DNA from: Ptiloglossa arizonensis
Lineage: Eukaryota > Arthropoda > Insecta > Hymenoptera > Colletidae
DNA: 64,000 nt
NCBI RefSeq assembly: GCF_051014685.1
Contig: NC_135055.1
Location: forward strand, 20,109,501-20,173,500
Direction: 5' to 3'
The notes beneath the pieces were generated by a model. It was not told the origin of the DNA and did not search any database. It saw nothing but the letters and a program-made list of their open reading frames with translations. Position numbers and translations under genes: made by a program. Shown piece after piece: positions 48,751 to 60,440 of this stretch (its first letter is position 1; each line of letters opens with the position of its first letter).

Positions 48751-51700
48751 GTCCCGTGTACTCGAAAATAACGCCGATGTACCGGCGTGCTCAAGTTGCA
48801 CGCCGTGCTCCGAAAAAAGAAAGAACGAAACGAGCAGGAGGACCCCTTTACGTTGGCTTCCGTGTGCAAAATATGCTCGCTCGGCGAGAGGGGGCCTGGA
48901 GGGTGGGGGTGGGGGCAGCGTTGATAGATTTTTATGCTCGAATTGCATCCACCTCTCGCGGTCTCGTTTCTTCGAACGAAAGTTTCGGTAACCTCGCCCT
49001 TCGGGAATTTTACGGGGGGTTGAAAAGGGGGAGGAAACGTTAAAGTATCGCCCAGCGCCGGGTGCGTTGCATAAATTGATCCATCGCGGTGTTTCTTTAT
49101 GGAGATTCGTACTCTGCCAGAAAATAGGAAACCGAGGTGAATGTCGAGAAACTTTCTCTCTCTCTCTCTCTTTCTCTCTCGTTTTCGTTTAATCTCGATC
49201 AGTCGAATTAATCGCGCGAAAAGGCGTTTCGGTAGTTCCCCCTGAACCACGATCACGATTAGCTAATAACTCGGTGTTGTACACGGCCAATCTCGAGTTC
49301 CAGTCTCCATTTTCGAGTTTTCAACAATACATTATTCCGTTCGGATATTTTTTTCGCACCGAGTCTACTAGCAAACTTTTTTCGCGGTCAACGACAACGC
49401 AGCGAAAAATGACCATAGTCTACTTACACTATTTCTTTTCTTTTTTTTTAACTCGAATTCTTTGCGCCCCAAAAACTGTTCGAGAGGCCCGCGAAAAACG
49501 AGCAGAGACTCGTCCACCGCTGGAACAAATTAATACGGAAAGTTTCCCGACCGTAACGCTCCGAAGAAGCATTCGCGAGCATACTTTCGACCATTTTATC
49601 GAGTGGAATTTCCTAACGGACTCGAAACTAATATCCTTTCATTTGCTTACACTCTCCAGAAGCCATCCATCAGCTCCCAACTCGAACATAATACATTCCA
49701 GCTAAGCCATGCCCCTATATTAATTTATCCCAAGAGTAGCCAGTACATCGCGAGAGAAGATCGAACAGCATCCTCGACTACGTGTACCCCTGGTACGCTT
49801 CTCTCGGCTAACTTTGAAGCAAACGCTTTGGCTGCGAGTCTAGTGGCTCGGGTTTTGCGCAGCCATAATCGACTCTAACTTGCCAACGGATACCGTGCTT
49901 CCTGTAACAATTTCGCGCGTACAAACGGTCGGAGAGATTCCGTTTTTTTTCGCAAATCCGAGCCAGCGAACCAGCTTCGCTCCGACATTGATTTTCGCAG
50001 CTTCGTTCGAGACGCTTCCAAAACCTCGATCTCTCGCGCGCCATTCGTCGAATATCGTTCGCGAGCTTCCCGGAAAATATTTCGAAAAAAATTTCCGTTT
50101 CCTTTCGACGAGATCCGAGACGATCGGTACTCTCGCCGATGAAGCGTTTTTCCCCGCCCCAAGGGCGGGAGGACCTCCCGTTAATTTTGCAACATTATTA
50201 ATTTCGCAAGATGCTGTAGGGCGTCTGGGAGTACTCCGAGTCGACGGAGGCGTATCGTACGATTTCGTCGAGACGCGAGCCAGCGCGCGCACCAACTCCG
50301 CGAGTTTGTTTTGTTTTCATTAGCGAGAGCTGTTTACTCGCGCGACAAGCCCGAGACAGGTCGTTAGATCCGCTCGATACTCCAGGAGGCCGCGTTACAC
50401 GCCTCGACGGACGCTCTCCGCCGCCCAAAGAGCCCGGGGAATTCGGTGAAAAATGGCGAACCGAATACGTGCCGCGTATTCGCCCAGAGTGAAAAAGAAA
50501 GAACGGTACTCGCTCGCCGGCTCCGAGCGTTATCGCTCGATCTCCTCTCCGGAGGCGAGAATCTGTTGCGAAGGTAATCTGAAAAATTACGATTTTATTC
50601 ATGAGCCCTATCCGAGTCGATCTACGCGAAAAGAGAAGAAAAGCGGAAGAGTATCGCGGGACGCGACGATTCAATCGCGCAGCTCCTTTTCTTCGGATGA
50701 AATTTCCACGGGGGACGAACGCCCGGCTCCTCGAGGAGCGTTCTTTCTCCTCCGCCGGGGCCGACGATTTATTTCGCTCCGAAGCCGGGCGTCGATGATT
50801 CGTCTGATCCGCGCCCCGCGTTTTACGCGACCCGACCGAATCGGATTTTCCTGTTCGGAGCTCGGCCGGTTAAACGAAACCGATTCGGTGAAAGCGATCC
50901 GCGTAATTGATTTTTTTTTTACCCCCGCTGCGAAAGGAGACGACGAGAATTTTTCGAAACTCGAATAAAGCGTTACCATCGGCGCGCGACGAGAAAGAAA
51001 CGCGTCTCGGTCGCGAGACGATCTTTGGATGGATTCGAAATACGAACGAAAGAAATTATCGGGTGTAAAAAAAACCGTGGAGAGTGTATACACTTTGAAA
51101 AATATTTCGAGCAATTTTCGCGAAATTTTCTCAACAAAAACTACAAGCACCGTCCACTGTTCCAGGCGAAAGTAAGAAAAAGATTCGATGATCCGAAGGT
51201 TGTCTCCGTTAAAGAGAAATACTCTCCCCGGTTTGCTCGTGTTCGGGCGTCCATTCGGCGTTCTCCCTCGGGGACGCGAGGATCGAGTTATCCCTGACAA
51301 AATACGAAAATTCTATTTGAAATTTTACGATAGAATCCGGACAATTTATCATCTCGCGGGCGCGAAGAAACCGAAAACGAGGAAAAAAGCCGAGCTCCGC
51401 CGCCTCCACCGCCTCCGCTCGCCCCGATCGCTCCGAGCCAATAGAAACTGTACGAAACGTTCTCTTGTTTTCCGCTTCCAGCCGTCCGGGGGTGACGGGG
51501 GGTGGAGGGAGAGCTCGGCGTTCCGCAGAGGCAGGAAAAGAAACGCCTCGCCCGGCGGCGTGAATGTTTAAACGGGGCGCAGTTAGCGACCAGAGAAGTA
51601 CAAATGGCTAGCGCCTACGTCCATCGATTATTCACGCAGGGTCACGTTAAATATGTACGGTTTCATGGGGATCGTGCAGCCGGGGCTGGCTTCTTCGTTC

Positions 51701-54479
51701 GAGGGCGCGTTTCCCACTGTCTCTGCCGCTACGCGTCTTTCCCAACCCCCTGACCTCCCCTGGAACGAGGGACAACACTTGCACGGGGAATCGACGAATT
51801 AAAGAAGACGACCTTGACTCCACTGACCCAGATTGGGGTCGAGTGCTGCACACGGGGGGACGTGCCACCAATTCGACCCCCTCCTGTGTGTGTTCTTTTC
51901 GCGGCGTCGAGTGGCCCTGGAGATACTACGAGTTTCGGCTTCGGTTACGACAAAAGCCAAATTACTAAGGAAATATTGACGTCCGCAACGTTAGGGCGAT
52001 CCTCTCGGTGTTTCCCTGTCCCTAAACGAGCCAGCAAACACACATTCTTCGGGCGATTCGCCGAGACGCGGAACTAATAGACGGGGAACGAAATTGTAAA
52101 ACGTTCAAGTGTGTAAATAAATTCCTATAGTTGGAAAAAGATTGGATTTCTTTTCTTTCTTATCGCCCTTCTTACATTTAGAGTGAAAACTTGACTATTA
52201 GATATCTGTCGAACCGAAGTCTGGACGGACGGAGCGCCAAATTACGAAAGCTTCGATCGGAGCTTCTTACACCTACACGAAGAATCGGTCTTATTTCTCA
52301 ACCCTTCCCGCGTGAACAAAATGGAAGACGATTCGTATTATTGATTATGAAAAATTCTCCTCGTGTTCTGGCTATTCGATTACCGGCGAAAGTCTCGTCC
52401 TCGAGGAGTTATCGCTGAGATGGGCGACGCGATCGAATATTCGTTAAAAGAATCCAAGTAATCCGGGACTTAATCTCCCCGAGTTCCGCGTTAATTTATC
52501 GGCGTATCGCGCGGCGCTGCCGTAAACGAATTCCCGTGATTTAGGAATGCAGGCAAAAATGGGACGGCGAGCGGGCACGGAACGAGGACGGGGCTCGTGA
52601 CGACCGTATAACCGGCGTTTCCCGCACGAAATCCGCCCTTAAATCGCGCGCGTGACTTTATCCAACCGGCGTAGGGCAGTTTCCCCAGAAGGAGGGCCCC
52701 GGGTGCTTTGTCGGCCGCGAAAGACGAGGCGGCCGCTTCTTCCCCGTGTGCCATCAGTCCTCCACAAATCTTCTTGATTTCACCTACGCGGCTCGGAGCT
52801 GTCCGTGCGCGACGCGTCTCTGCGTTGTAAACGCGCCACCCGATTGTCGCGGATGCCCCGAGATGTACCCTAACGAGTCCCTCTTAACTGCGCGACAGGG
52901 ATTACGTGAAATATCGCGCGCGCTTCTTCCGTTGCATAACTCAACCCGTGTACCCTGTGCCTGCCCCCAGAGATACCTTACCCGGATTAACGATAACGAA
53001 TATCATCGTCGCTACGAACTTACGAAATTTCCGAGGGAAAGTCGCTACGCGATTAGTTTAATTTCCGTCGAGAGTCGAGGCACTTGGTTCGACGATGGTC
53101 TTCAATTTCGAGTACGTGTTCGAGCCGTTCGAAGTCGCGCGGATTCAAAGATTCCGAACGTGGACCGTGCACTCGGAGATATTTATCGTTGGGTAACTCG
53201 AGACAGCGGAAAGTCTGATTTTATCGGGTATTTTTAACGAAAATGATACCGTCGTTGGAACAACGAGTAGAAACAATTCCAGCCGGTTAATTTACGCGGG
53301 AAACCTTAAACTCGCGAAATACGGGACCGTGCGATAATTGTAACGCCCAGTGTATACAAATTAGTCGGTACAAATATTGGTGTAAATTATGCGTGTTCGA
53401 GCGTTTCGCCTCGTATCGCGAAATATTAATCGTTCGATAAATCGCGACACACGGGCCGCGGAAACGCGAGAACAATTTCGAATCGAGTGGTCGCAGCCGA
53501 TACTTTGGAAGAACGGAAGGGCCCACTTGTGTTTCGTGTTTTATATCCTCCGAGCCTCGATATCCCGGCGGAGCGTTATTTCGTCGCGAGTAGCAACTCG
53601 ATCTCGTAAATTTCCGCGTAACGTCTCTCTCTGTCTCTCTTTCTCTTTCTCGGTTTCTCTCGGCGCGTTACGAAGTTGGTCCGATAGACTCGCTCGGCGG
53701 AAACGAGCCAACTTGGAACGTTAGGCTTACGAACGAACCAACCTCGCCGCGCGAAATACGAGAATGCGAAGATCTTTAACCCGTCGGGAGAGACGGTTGT
53801 CCGTGGATGTCTGGAGCACCGGAGAACCTCGGGTCGCGCGGTTCTCGACAAAGAGCGTGTTTAGCTCGCGTTTATTGTGCCCGAATCCGTCTCTCCCGCG
53901 CGTAAACGCAGAAATCTTAAACGTTTATATCAGCCTCGGGGGAGGGCGTGACGGGACGGTTGAATGGCCAATGGGGAGGGTCGAGGGGGTGGTTGTCGGG
54001 GAGATAGAGTACTCGAGATTTGCAGCTTCTCCGGCTGCGAATTATACGCGAGGGTAGATCCCTTTGGGCAGATAGCTGCGACAAATTTCAAGAAAAATAT
54101 GTCCTCCCCGCGCTGTCCCGCGGCCACCCCCGCTGTCAAGTCCACCCTATGCAGCCGCGACGACCCCTCCGTCGGCCCCCGAGACTCCTCTCGTATCCGC
54201 CTCGTGGACGCGCCGTTTACCCGGGCCCCGAACCTTGATGAGAAAAATATCTAAACGTAGATCAAGTTCGCGCAACTGTCTCGTTAAGCTGCCAAGAACG
54301 CTCCGGATACCGGCATTACCGGCCCATCGGGAAGTCGAGTCACCCGAAGGGTGATCCTCGTCCACGTTCGACAGGGGGGCGAAAAATAACCGAGCACGTG
54401 GAACGAGTATTGTAAACTTTAAAGGCGAACGGAGCGAGACCCGGATCTCGAAAGCGTTTCGCCACGCTCGAGGAGAAAG
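48751..54479. other. No gene recognised
   Basis: Apart from the CT microsatellite at 49152 this stretch holds only frames of unconvincing composition. The most protein-like are the minus-strand frames at 49840-50295 and around 52491-52790; neither matches a known family or has good splice sites. Confidence 0.45.
49152..49181 (+). repeat. (CT)n microsatellite
   Basis: About 14 CT units with one T insertion. Confidence 0.85.
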
Positions 54480-54880
54480 GTTTCGACCGTTCAAGGTCAC
54501 CGGTGGACTACCCCCTCCGCTCGAGGTCGCGTCTCCGACGAAATTGCGCCAACTCCGGTAACAAAAGTGACCCAAGCATTGACCCGGAGGACCCTCGACT
54601 CCGCTCGAGAGCCTACCAGAGTCGAAAGTATTTCACCGTGGAAAAGACGAGAGACTTTGGCCGTTCAAGGTCACTCGTGCGCTACCCTCTCCATCGTTCT
54701 CGTCTCGAGAGGAAAGATCTCGAGTTTTCCCCCTCGACGCGAACGCGTTCCAACTCTCGACAAAATCTGGTAAATCGTAACGAAACGAAAGAGTTTCGGC
54801 CCCGTTGGACAAATTTCACCGTTCAAGGTCACCCGTGTACCGTCCCCTCCACCGTTCTCGAAGACAAACGTCTCGATTCG
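54480..54880. repeat. Three-copy degenerate tandem repeat (~158-174 bp)
   Basis: GTTCAAGGTCAC occurs at 54489, 54663 and 54821, each time preceded by a TTTCGACC/TTTGGCC/TTTCACC motif and followed by GTGNNCTACCCTCTCC and a CTCGA-rich stretch. Spacing is 174 and 158 bp. Confidence 0.7.
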
Positions 54881-57800
54881 CAACGAGATCGAACAAGTCC
54901 CGAGTAGACGATCGAAGAGCGAGGTCGGGATCCTCGTTAGTCGCGAGACATCGATGCCGCGTGCCCGCGCGAAAACTAATAAGTGTCTCGTACGACCATA
55001 ACTCTTAATAAACGGGGCAAGCAGCGCCACCTAATGGTATTTCGCGAGTTCCCGACTCGCGAGAGTGCACTTTCGTGTTCCGTCGGGGAAAAGACCGGCC
55101 GCGTGTATACGGCCAACTCTCTGGATGCAATTTACCCGTCTCAGACGGACGGGCGTGTTGCGCCCTTTCTTCGAAGAACGTCTACCGACCCGATGAGCTC
55201 GTAACGTCTCGCCGAAAGTCGTCCACGTCCGTCTCGGCGCACGAGTGCGCCGATTCCTCGCGAGTCGTCGCCAGGTGAGATTTATCATCGGTCGTTAAAA
55301 CCACACTTTCCGCGTTTTTCTTCCGTCTCCGTTCGTCCGGGTAGGTTTGCAACAGCTGGCCGGCAACTCGTTCTCCGTTTACGGGGAAAAAGGGGTCAAG
55401 AACGCCGAGAAAGAAGGATAGCGAGCCCACGATTTCTTCGAGACTTCGATGAATACGGGAGCGGGTACCGTAAACGTTTGCAGAGAAATATTAGGCGGAG
55501 GAACCGAGTGCTTTGAGATACGAGTCGGTGAAAGACACCCGGTAACTCGACGAAATGCTCTCCTACTCTACGAGATTACGCCATCGCTTCGTCTTCCGCT
55601 TCAACGTCGTATAATAAAATCTAGCCATCCGATTCGACATCGGTTCGCGTATTCGTCGATCTCGTCTCGCGTTGTCAACGTCGACGGTTGAATATCCCGG
55701 GCAAAAATCTGTACCAGGCCCACTTTCGAACACCGGTTTATCGCTCTTCCCGCGTTTCAAACGACCTCGCTCTCCATCCAACCCGGCGCTGTATACGGAC
55801 TGCTTATTCGTCGTTTGTTTTTCCAAATTACGCCCGTGAATAATTCATGCCGGCTGGCGCGTATGAATTTATATTAAAACCCTCCACTGGCCCGCCTAAT
55901 TTCAATGTTGCTTACTATGCAGCATCGTTGCGGCCCCCGGTGTCGGTGTGTGCGTGCTCGCGGCTCTCGCTAGCCGGGAAAACGCTCGCGAAAGGATTAT
56001 TTACGATTCGCCCGTTGCCCCCCGGTCCGGCGACGAACGAATTTAAACCGTTCGAAGGTTCTCGGTCCCGAGGCTGGACGAATGCCGGAGGTGTTCTCGA
56101 TTCCGGGCGCACGAGAGCCCGAAATTCCCGTGGAATTTCTTCGCGGCGGGTCCCGTGGAATTTTTACGTCGATGGAGAGTAGTCGCCCTCTTCTTAATAC
56201 GGCCACGCTCGGGACTGTACATCATCCGTCGACACTTATTGACTCTTGGAGACTCCCGATTGAAAAGTAGGCGCGTCCGTGCCATTTATTATTCGACGAA
56301 ACTGCCGAGCGTGGAGCGCCGGGCACGCGCCCAGCGCGAAAGGTCCACCCTTCGCGGAGTTCGCCGCGAAAGGGGATGAAAAATTGTTGGAAATTTCGGC
56401 AACGGGCCGTCCTACCCCTCCGCTTAATAAAGGCTGTTCCGCGATGACTCTACGCCGGGGTGGGGGAGGAAAAAATACACTTTCGACCGGACCCCGCCGC
56501 GCGGACAAATTGCGTTATAAGGTTGACGTATCCGCGCGGCACGCGGAGCTACGCCGAGTGACGACGTTGATTTGTCGACGCGTTTCAATTATCGACCCGG
56601 TATACGGCTACGTTTTCGTCGTTAATCGCTCCTCGAGTGCCTCCGGTAATTATCGAGCGGCCAGGCTCGCGTTATGAACGCTGAACCCGAAACCGGGAGA
56701 AACGGGTGTCGATTATTCCTACTCGTGGTTCCCCGGAGGGACGATTCCAAAGATGTTTCGGGAATTGAACAAAGTACCTTTTCAAGAGCCGAAGAGGCAA
56801 CGTACAGGTGGCTTGTAAACGTCCGGTCGTCGAGAGGATAGAGATCTTCGATTAGCAGGATAATTCGTCGCTATTTTTTATTTTATACGTTGGTCCTGGT
56901 ATCGACCACTTTCGCAAGGCAATGTACTAATGTACACGTAACAAAGCGAGGAATAGAAATACAACCGTTTCGAAGAATATCGCAATGAATAACATTCTAA
57001 AGGTACTTCTCAGCGCTTTAAGTACAACCCCGTTATCGTAGTGACTCGTAAACATCCACACGAAGAAAACTTTGTTACGTTACGTCCCATCGGACACTAG
57101 AAGATCGTTACATATATAGAACCTGCTGCTTGGTAAATAACAACGCGAACGCGTCGATTACTTCCAAGACACCATAGTCCTCCGTTCACGTGACTCGCGC
57201 CTTTCTCGAATATCGTAACACGAATTTCCAATCGAATTCGACGCACACCATAGATCAAAACTCTCCCTCTTCCGGAAAGAAGTCGGTGATCGTGGTGAAT
57301 TCTTCGAGACTGTTCCCGTGCAGCTCCATCTGGCCGGAAAGTAATTAAACGAGGCATCCTCGCGTCGTTGTCGGCGTCGCGACGCGTGTTTGCACGTGCA
57401 CGACCGCGTGCAATCTGCTCTCGTTCTTCGGCAAATATTCACCGTTGCCGCAAAGCCGCCTAATTTGCGTTACAATCCGTTTGTTTACAACGCGCCGCGC
57501 GGGCGGCCAACTCGCGCGGAAGCCACTCTCGAGTACGAGCGGCGAAGATCAGAAACGCTCGCGCGTTCTCGTCTTTGAAGTTCGAGCAGCGGGGCATCTC
57601 GCGCGTTGTTGTCTCAAAACCCGCTCCCGGGATTAAGCCCCGATTCGTATATTAGGCACGTACACACGCGTGTAAAACAACCGACGGGAGACGCGAAGCG
57701 ACTGTCGCGCGGAACGCTCTCGTGGCGCGGATTAAGCGCGGAACGGAGCAGAGAGGGAGGGGCGGGGTCTCGCGGAAAGTGTCGTAAATTGTCTCCCGGC

Positions 57801-58359
57801 AGACTAAACGAGGATACGCGTGCTTCGGCCTCCGAGGCTAAATGATAATTTCAGCTCGCGGCTCTCCCAGACGAGAGGGACGCGAAACGAATGGCGACGC
57901 GGAGGAAAGAGGCTGGTTCGAGCTCGGAGATAAATCGCGTCGACCGGCTTGCGTTTCGTTCGAACCTCGTTCGAATAATCGTTCGAACCGATTATTATTT
58001 TTTCCCCCCTTTCGCGATAAGGTTTCAAAATTCTTTTATTCGACGGAAATTCCTGGGTACGCGTTTTGGGTAACTACGTATATTGGGATAGACCGGGGTA
58101 AACAACGGCGTCCGTATATTTTAATAAAGTGGATGACAGCGTAATACAAGGTGCGCGGTTTTAACAAAGTAAATTGCACTATGGGTAATTACCTTCCACC
58201 CTCCGTGCACCCTCGAGATTCGCTCCTCCGGACTCGTTCATTCGCAGCCGGAATCTCCGTACTTCGTTCGCGCGCGTACTCGTCGACACTCTCGATACTC
58301 GATTCACAACCGACTCGCACGTCGAAAGTTGCACAGATACCCGAACGTGTTTTCACAGT
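54881..58359. other. No gene recognised
   Basis: CpG-rich DNA with an AT-richer island at 56840-57130. No coding, RNA or mobile feature could be supported. Confidence 0.5.
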
Positions 58360-58675
58360 CGCTCGTGAACGCGAGCTTCCCGAATCCAAAGCATTGTTCC
58401 CCTCGAAAGCGGAACAGCGCCTAAAATCGCGTCCGACGCACTCGACGCTTCGCAGCTCGCACGTATCCCATGTGATTTTTCCAGCTCGTCGCCAAGGAGA
58501 GCTTCCGCGAACCCGAAAGCATTGTTCCGCGGGAAAACGAGAAGACGCTTAAAATCGCTCGTTCGCGACACTCGGTTCGGCTCGCGCATTCTTTGCGCGA
58601 GTATCCCACCGCGCTGGTTTTCACGGTCTCTCGTCGTGGTTTCCAAACGCTCTCAAAGCATTATTCGGTGGAAAA
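58360..58675. repeat. Three-copy degenerate tandem repeat (~128-139 bp)
   Basis: AAAGCATTGTTC or its variant AAAGCATTATTC occurs at 58388, 58516 and 58655, preceded by GCTTCC.CGAA.CC/TTTCCAAACGC and followed by GCGGAA.AC...CTTAAAATCG. The units also share a CACTCG.CGCTTCG/CACTCGGTTCG block. Confidence 0.65.
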
Positions 58676-59869
58676 CGTTCGCAAATGACGATCCGAGAAA
58701 GAGAGAGAGGGAGAGGGGAGAGGTGCAACGGTTACGAGCGGCGTCATCCGGCTCTCGAAGACTCTCGGAGCGACGACGAATAAATTGCACGCGTCCGAAC
58801 TGGCTCCGTGAGGAAGAGGCGACGGAGAGGTGGCCGGGTCGTCTGCGCGAGGCAAACAAGAGCAAGAGGCTTAAGGTGTCTACCGAATAATAGGCGGAGG
58901 GCCCCCTCCTGCCCCCAGATGGTGACGTTTCTTCTAGAAAATTCAATGGCCGCCGACTCTTACTTTCGCGCGGGTCGTTAGCCCCTCTGGGCGGGTTATC
59001 AAAAGAGGTTCGGGCGGACGCGGTTAGGTTTCCATAGAAGAGACGAGCAACCCGCTGGGGGGTAGAGGGGAGGGAGAGACACCTTGAGAGAGACCCCCGC
59101 CGACGGAGCCGGAAGTTGCTGGCAGACTGATTCTGTCCGGATTAAGGGACTTCGACGCCCAGTTCAAAGTTCGGTTCCCGGCTTATTATATAGGATCGCG
59201 ATGGGTGGATAAAAGGGGGGGAGGGTGCGACCGGTCGAAACGGGTAGGGGGGGACTCTCCGCAGCGTGCAAAATGGAAACGCCCGGGAACGGGGATTCCG
59301 AGATAATTAATTCCAGCTAATTGTTCGCGGACCGCGGAGAATAGCCAAGTGGCTGACTTTTAACGACGGGGGCAACGTATAATAATCTTCTCCGACGCCC
59401 TGGAACCTCTCGACCGATCCGACGGATTCGCCGGGAGGAGTGGTCGGAGGTACGAAGCGGAAAGAGAGGAAAAAAGAACGCTTCGGGGGACAAGTTGCCG
59501 AGGAGCGCGAATCCGTCGGGCCGCGAGGAAAGTTTATCGCGCGGCATCGCACGAAGGCTGCGAACGACGCTCTCATAAATTTCGGCGCGGCCGCGCCGGT
59601 TCGGCCCGCGCGGAATAATAATTTTCACCGTCTAATTACCGACGATTACCCGGGAGCCGTCGATAAGATCGCCGCCGGTTCGAACGAAGAGTTTCGCCGA
59701 ACGCGTTATCGCGCCGGGCGAAAAACGGTTCCGCGAAAATCGATGCGGCTGTGGCGGCGGACGGCGCCAATTTTCGGAGGGAACGTCGGCGAGCGTTGCA
59801 ATCTCCGCGTCGCGAGCGCAGGGGACACGAGCGAAATCTACCGACACGGACCGAGAACCTGACCCTCGG

Positions 59870-60440
59870 GAAAATATTGCAAAACCGTGTTCTAGAGAAC
59901 GGAGATCAATTGGATTTCGAGAAGCTGTGTCGAAACTCGGGAGCTCGAGATCGAGGAGATGTACTGTGACGAATCGAGAAGATTACCTTTGAAAAAAAAA
60001 TTACAAAATCGTGCGCTAGGGAACGGAGACGAATTGGATTTCGAGAAGCTGTCTCGAAACTCGCGAGCTCGAGATCGAGGAAATGTACTGTGACGAATTG
60101 AGAAGTTTGCATTTGAAAAAAAATTACAAAACCGTGCGCTAGAAAACGGAGACGAATTGGGTTTCGAGAAGCTGTAGGAACTCGCGAGCTCGAGATCGAA
60201 GAGATGTACTGTGACGAATCGAGAAGTTTACCTTTGGAAAGAAATTGTAATCCATTGCTTGAACGACGAGGAGGAATGGAGGATATCGAGAAGGAAACGT
60301 ACTGTACCGAATTGAGGAGTTGACCACCTGGCGAATTTCTGCGTGGCCGGTGAAAGCGAATCGAATCGGAGGAGATGACCGTATTCGCAAAGTCCGTATC
60401 GAAAAGAAGTACTGTACCGAACGAAGAATTCGACTTGCGA
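59870..60440. repeat. Tandem repeat, three good units of ~121 bp plus two decayed units
   Basis: Units carry AAAACCGTGCGCTAGAGAAC, GGAGACGAATTGGATTTCGA, GAAGCTGTCTCGAAACTCGC, GAGCTCGAGATCGAGGAGAT and GTACTGTGACGAATCGAGAA, then a GTTTACCTTTG(A)n spacer. The GTACTGTGACGAAT block recurs near 59961, 60085, 60206, 60300 and 60409; the last two units are shortened. A 182-codon minus-strand frame spans the array, but its peptide is itself just the repeated unit (ASRNPIRLR...), so I do not call a gene. Confidence 0.85.

Noticed and set aside
49840..50295. 151-codon minus-strand frame of fairly natural composition
   Set aside because: No recognised domain; plus strand is equally open over the same bases.
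52491..52790. Alanine-rich minus-strand frame (MAHGEEAAASSFAADKAPGA...)
   Set aside because: Looks more protein-like than most, but has no family match, a poor acceptor (no pyrimidine tract) and no good donor.
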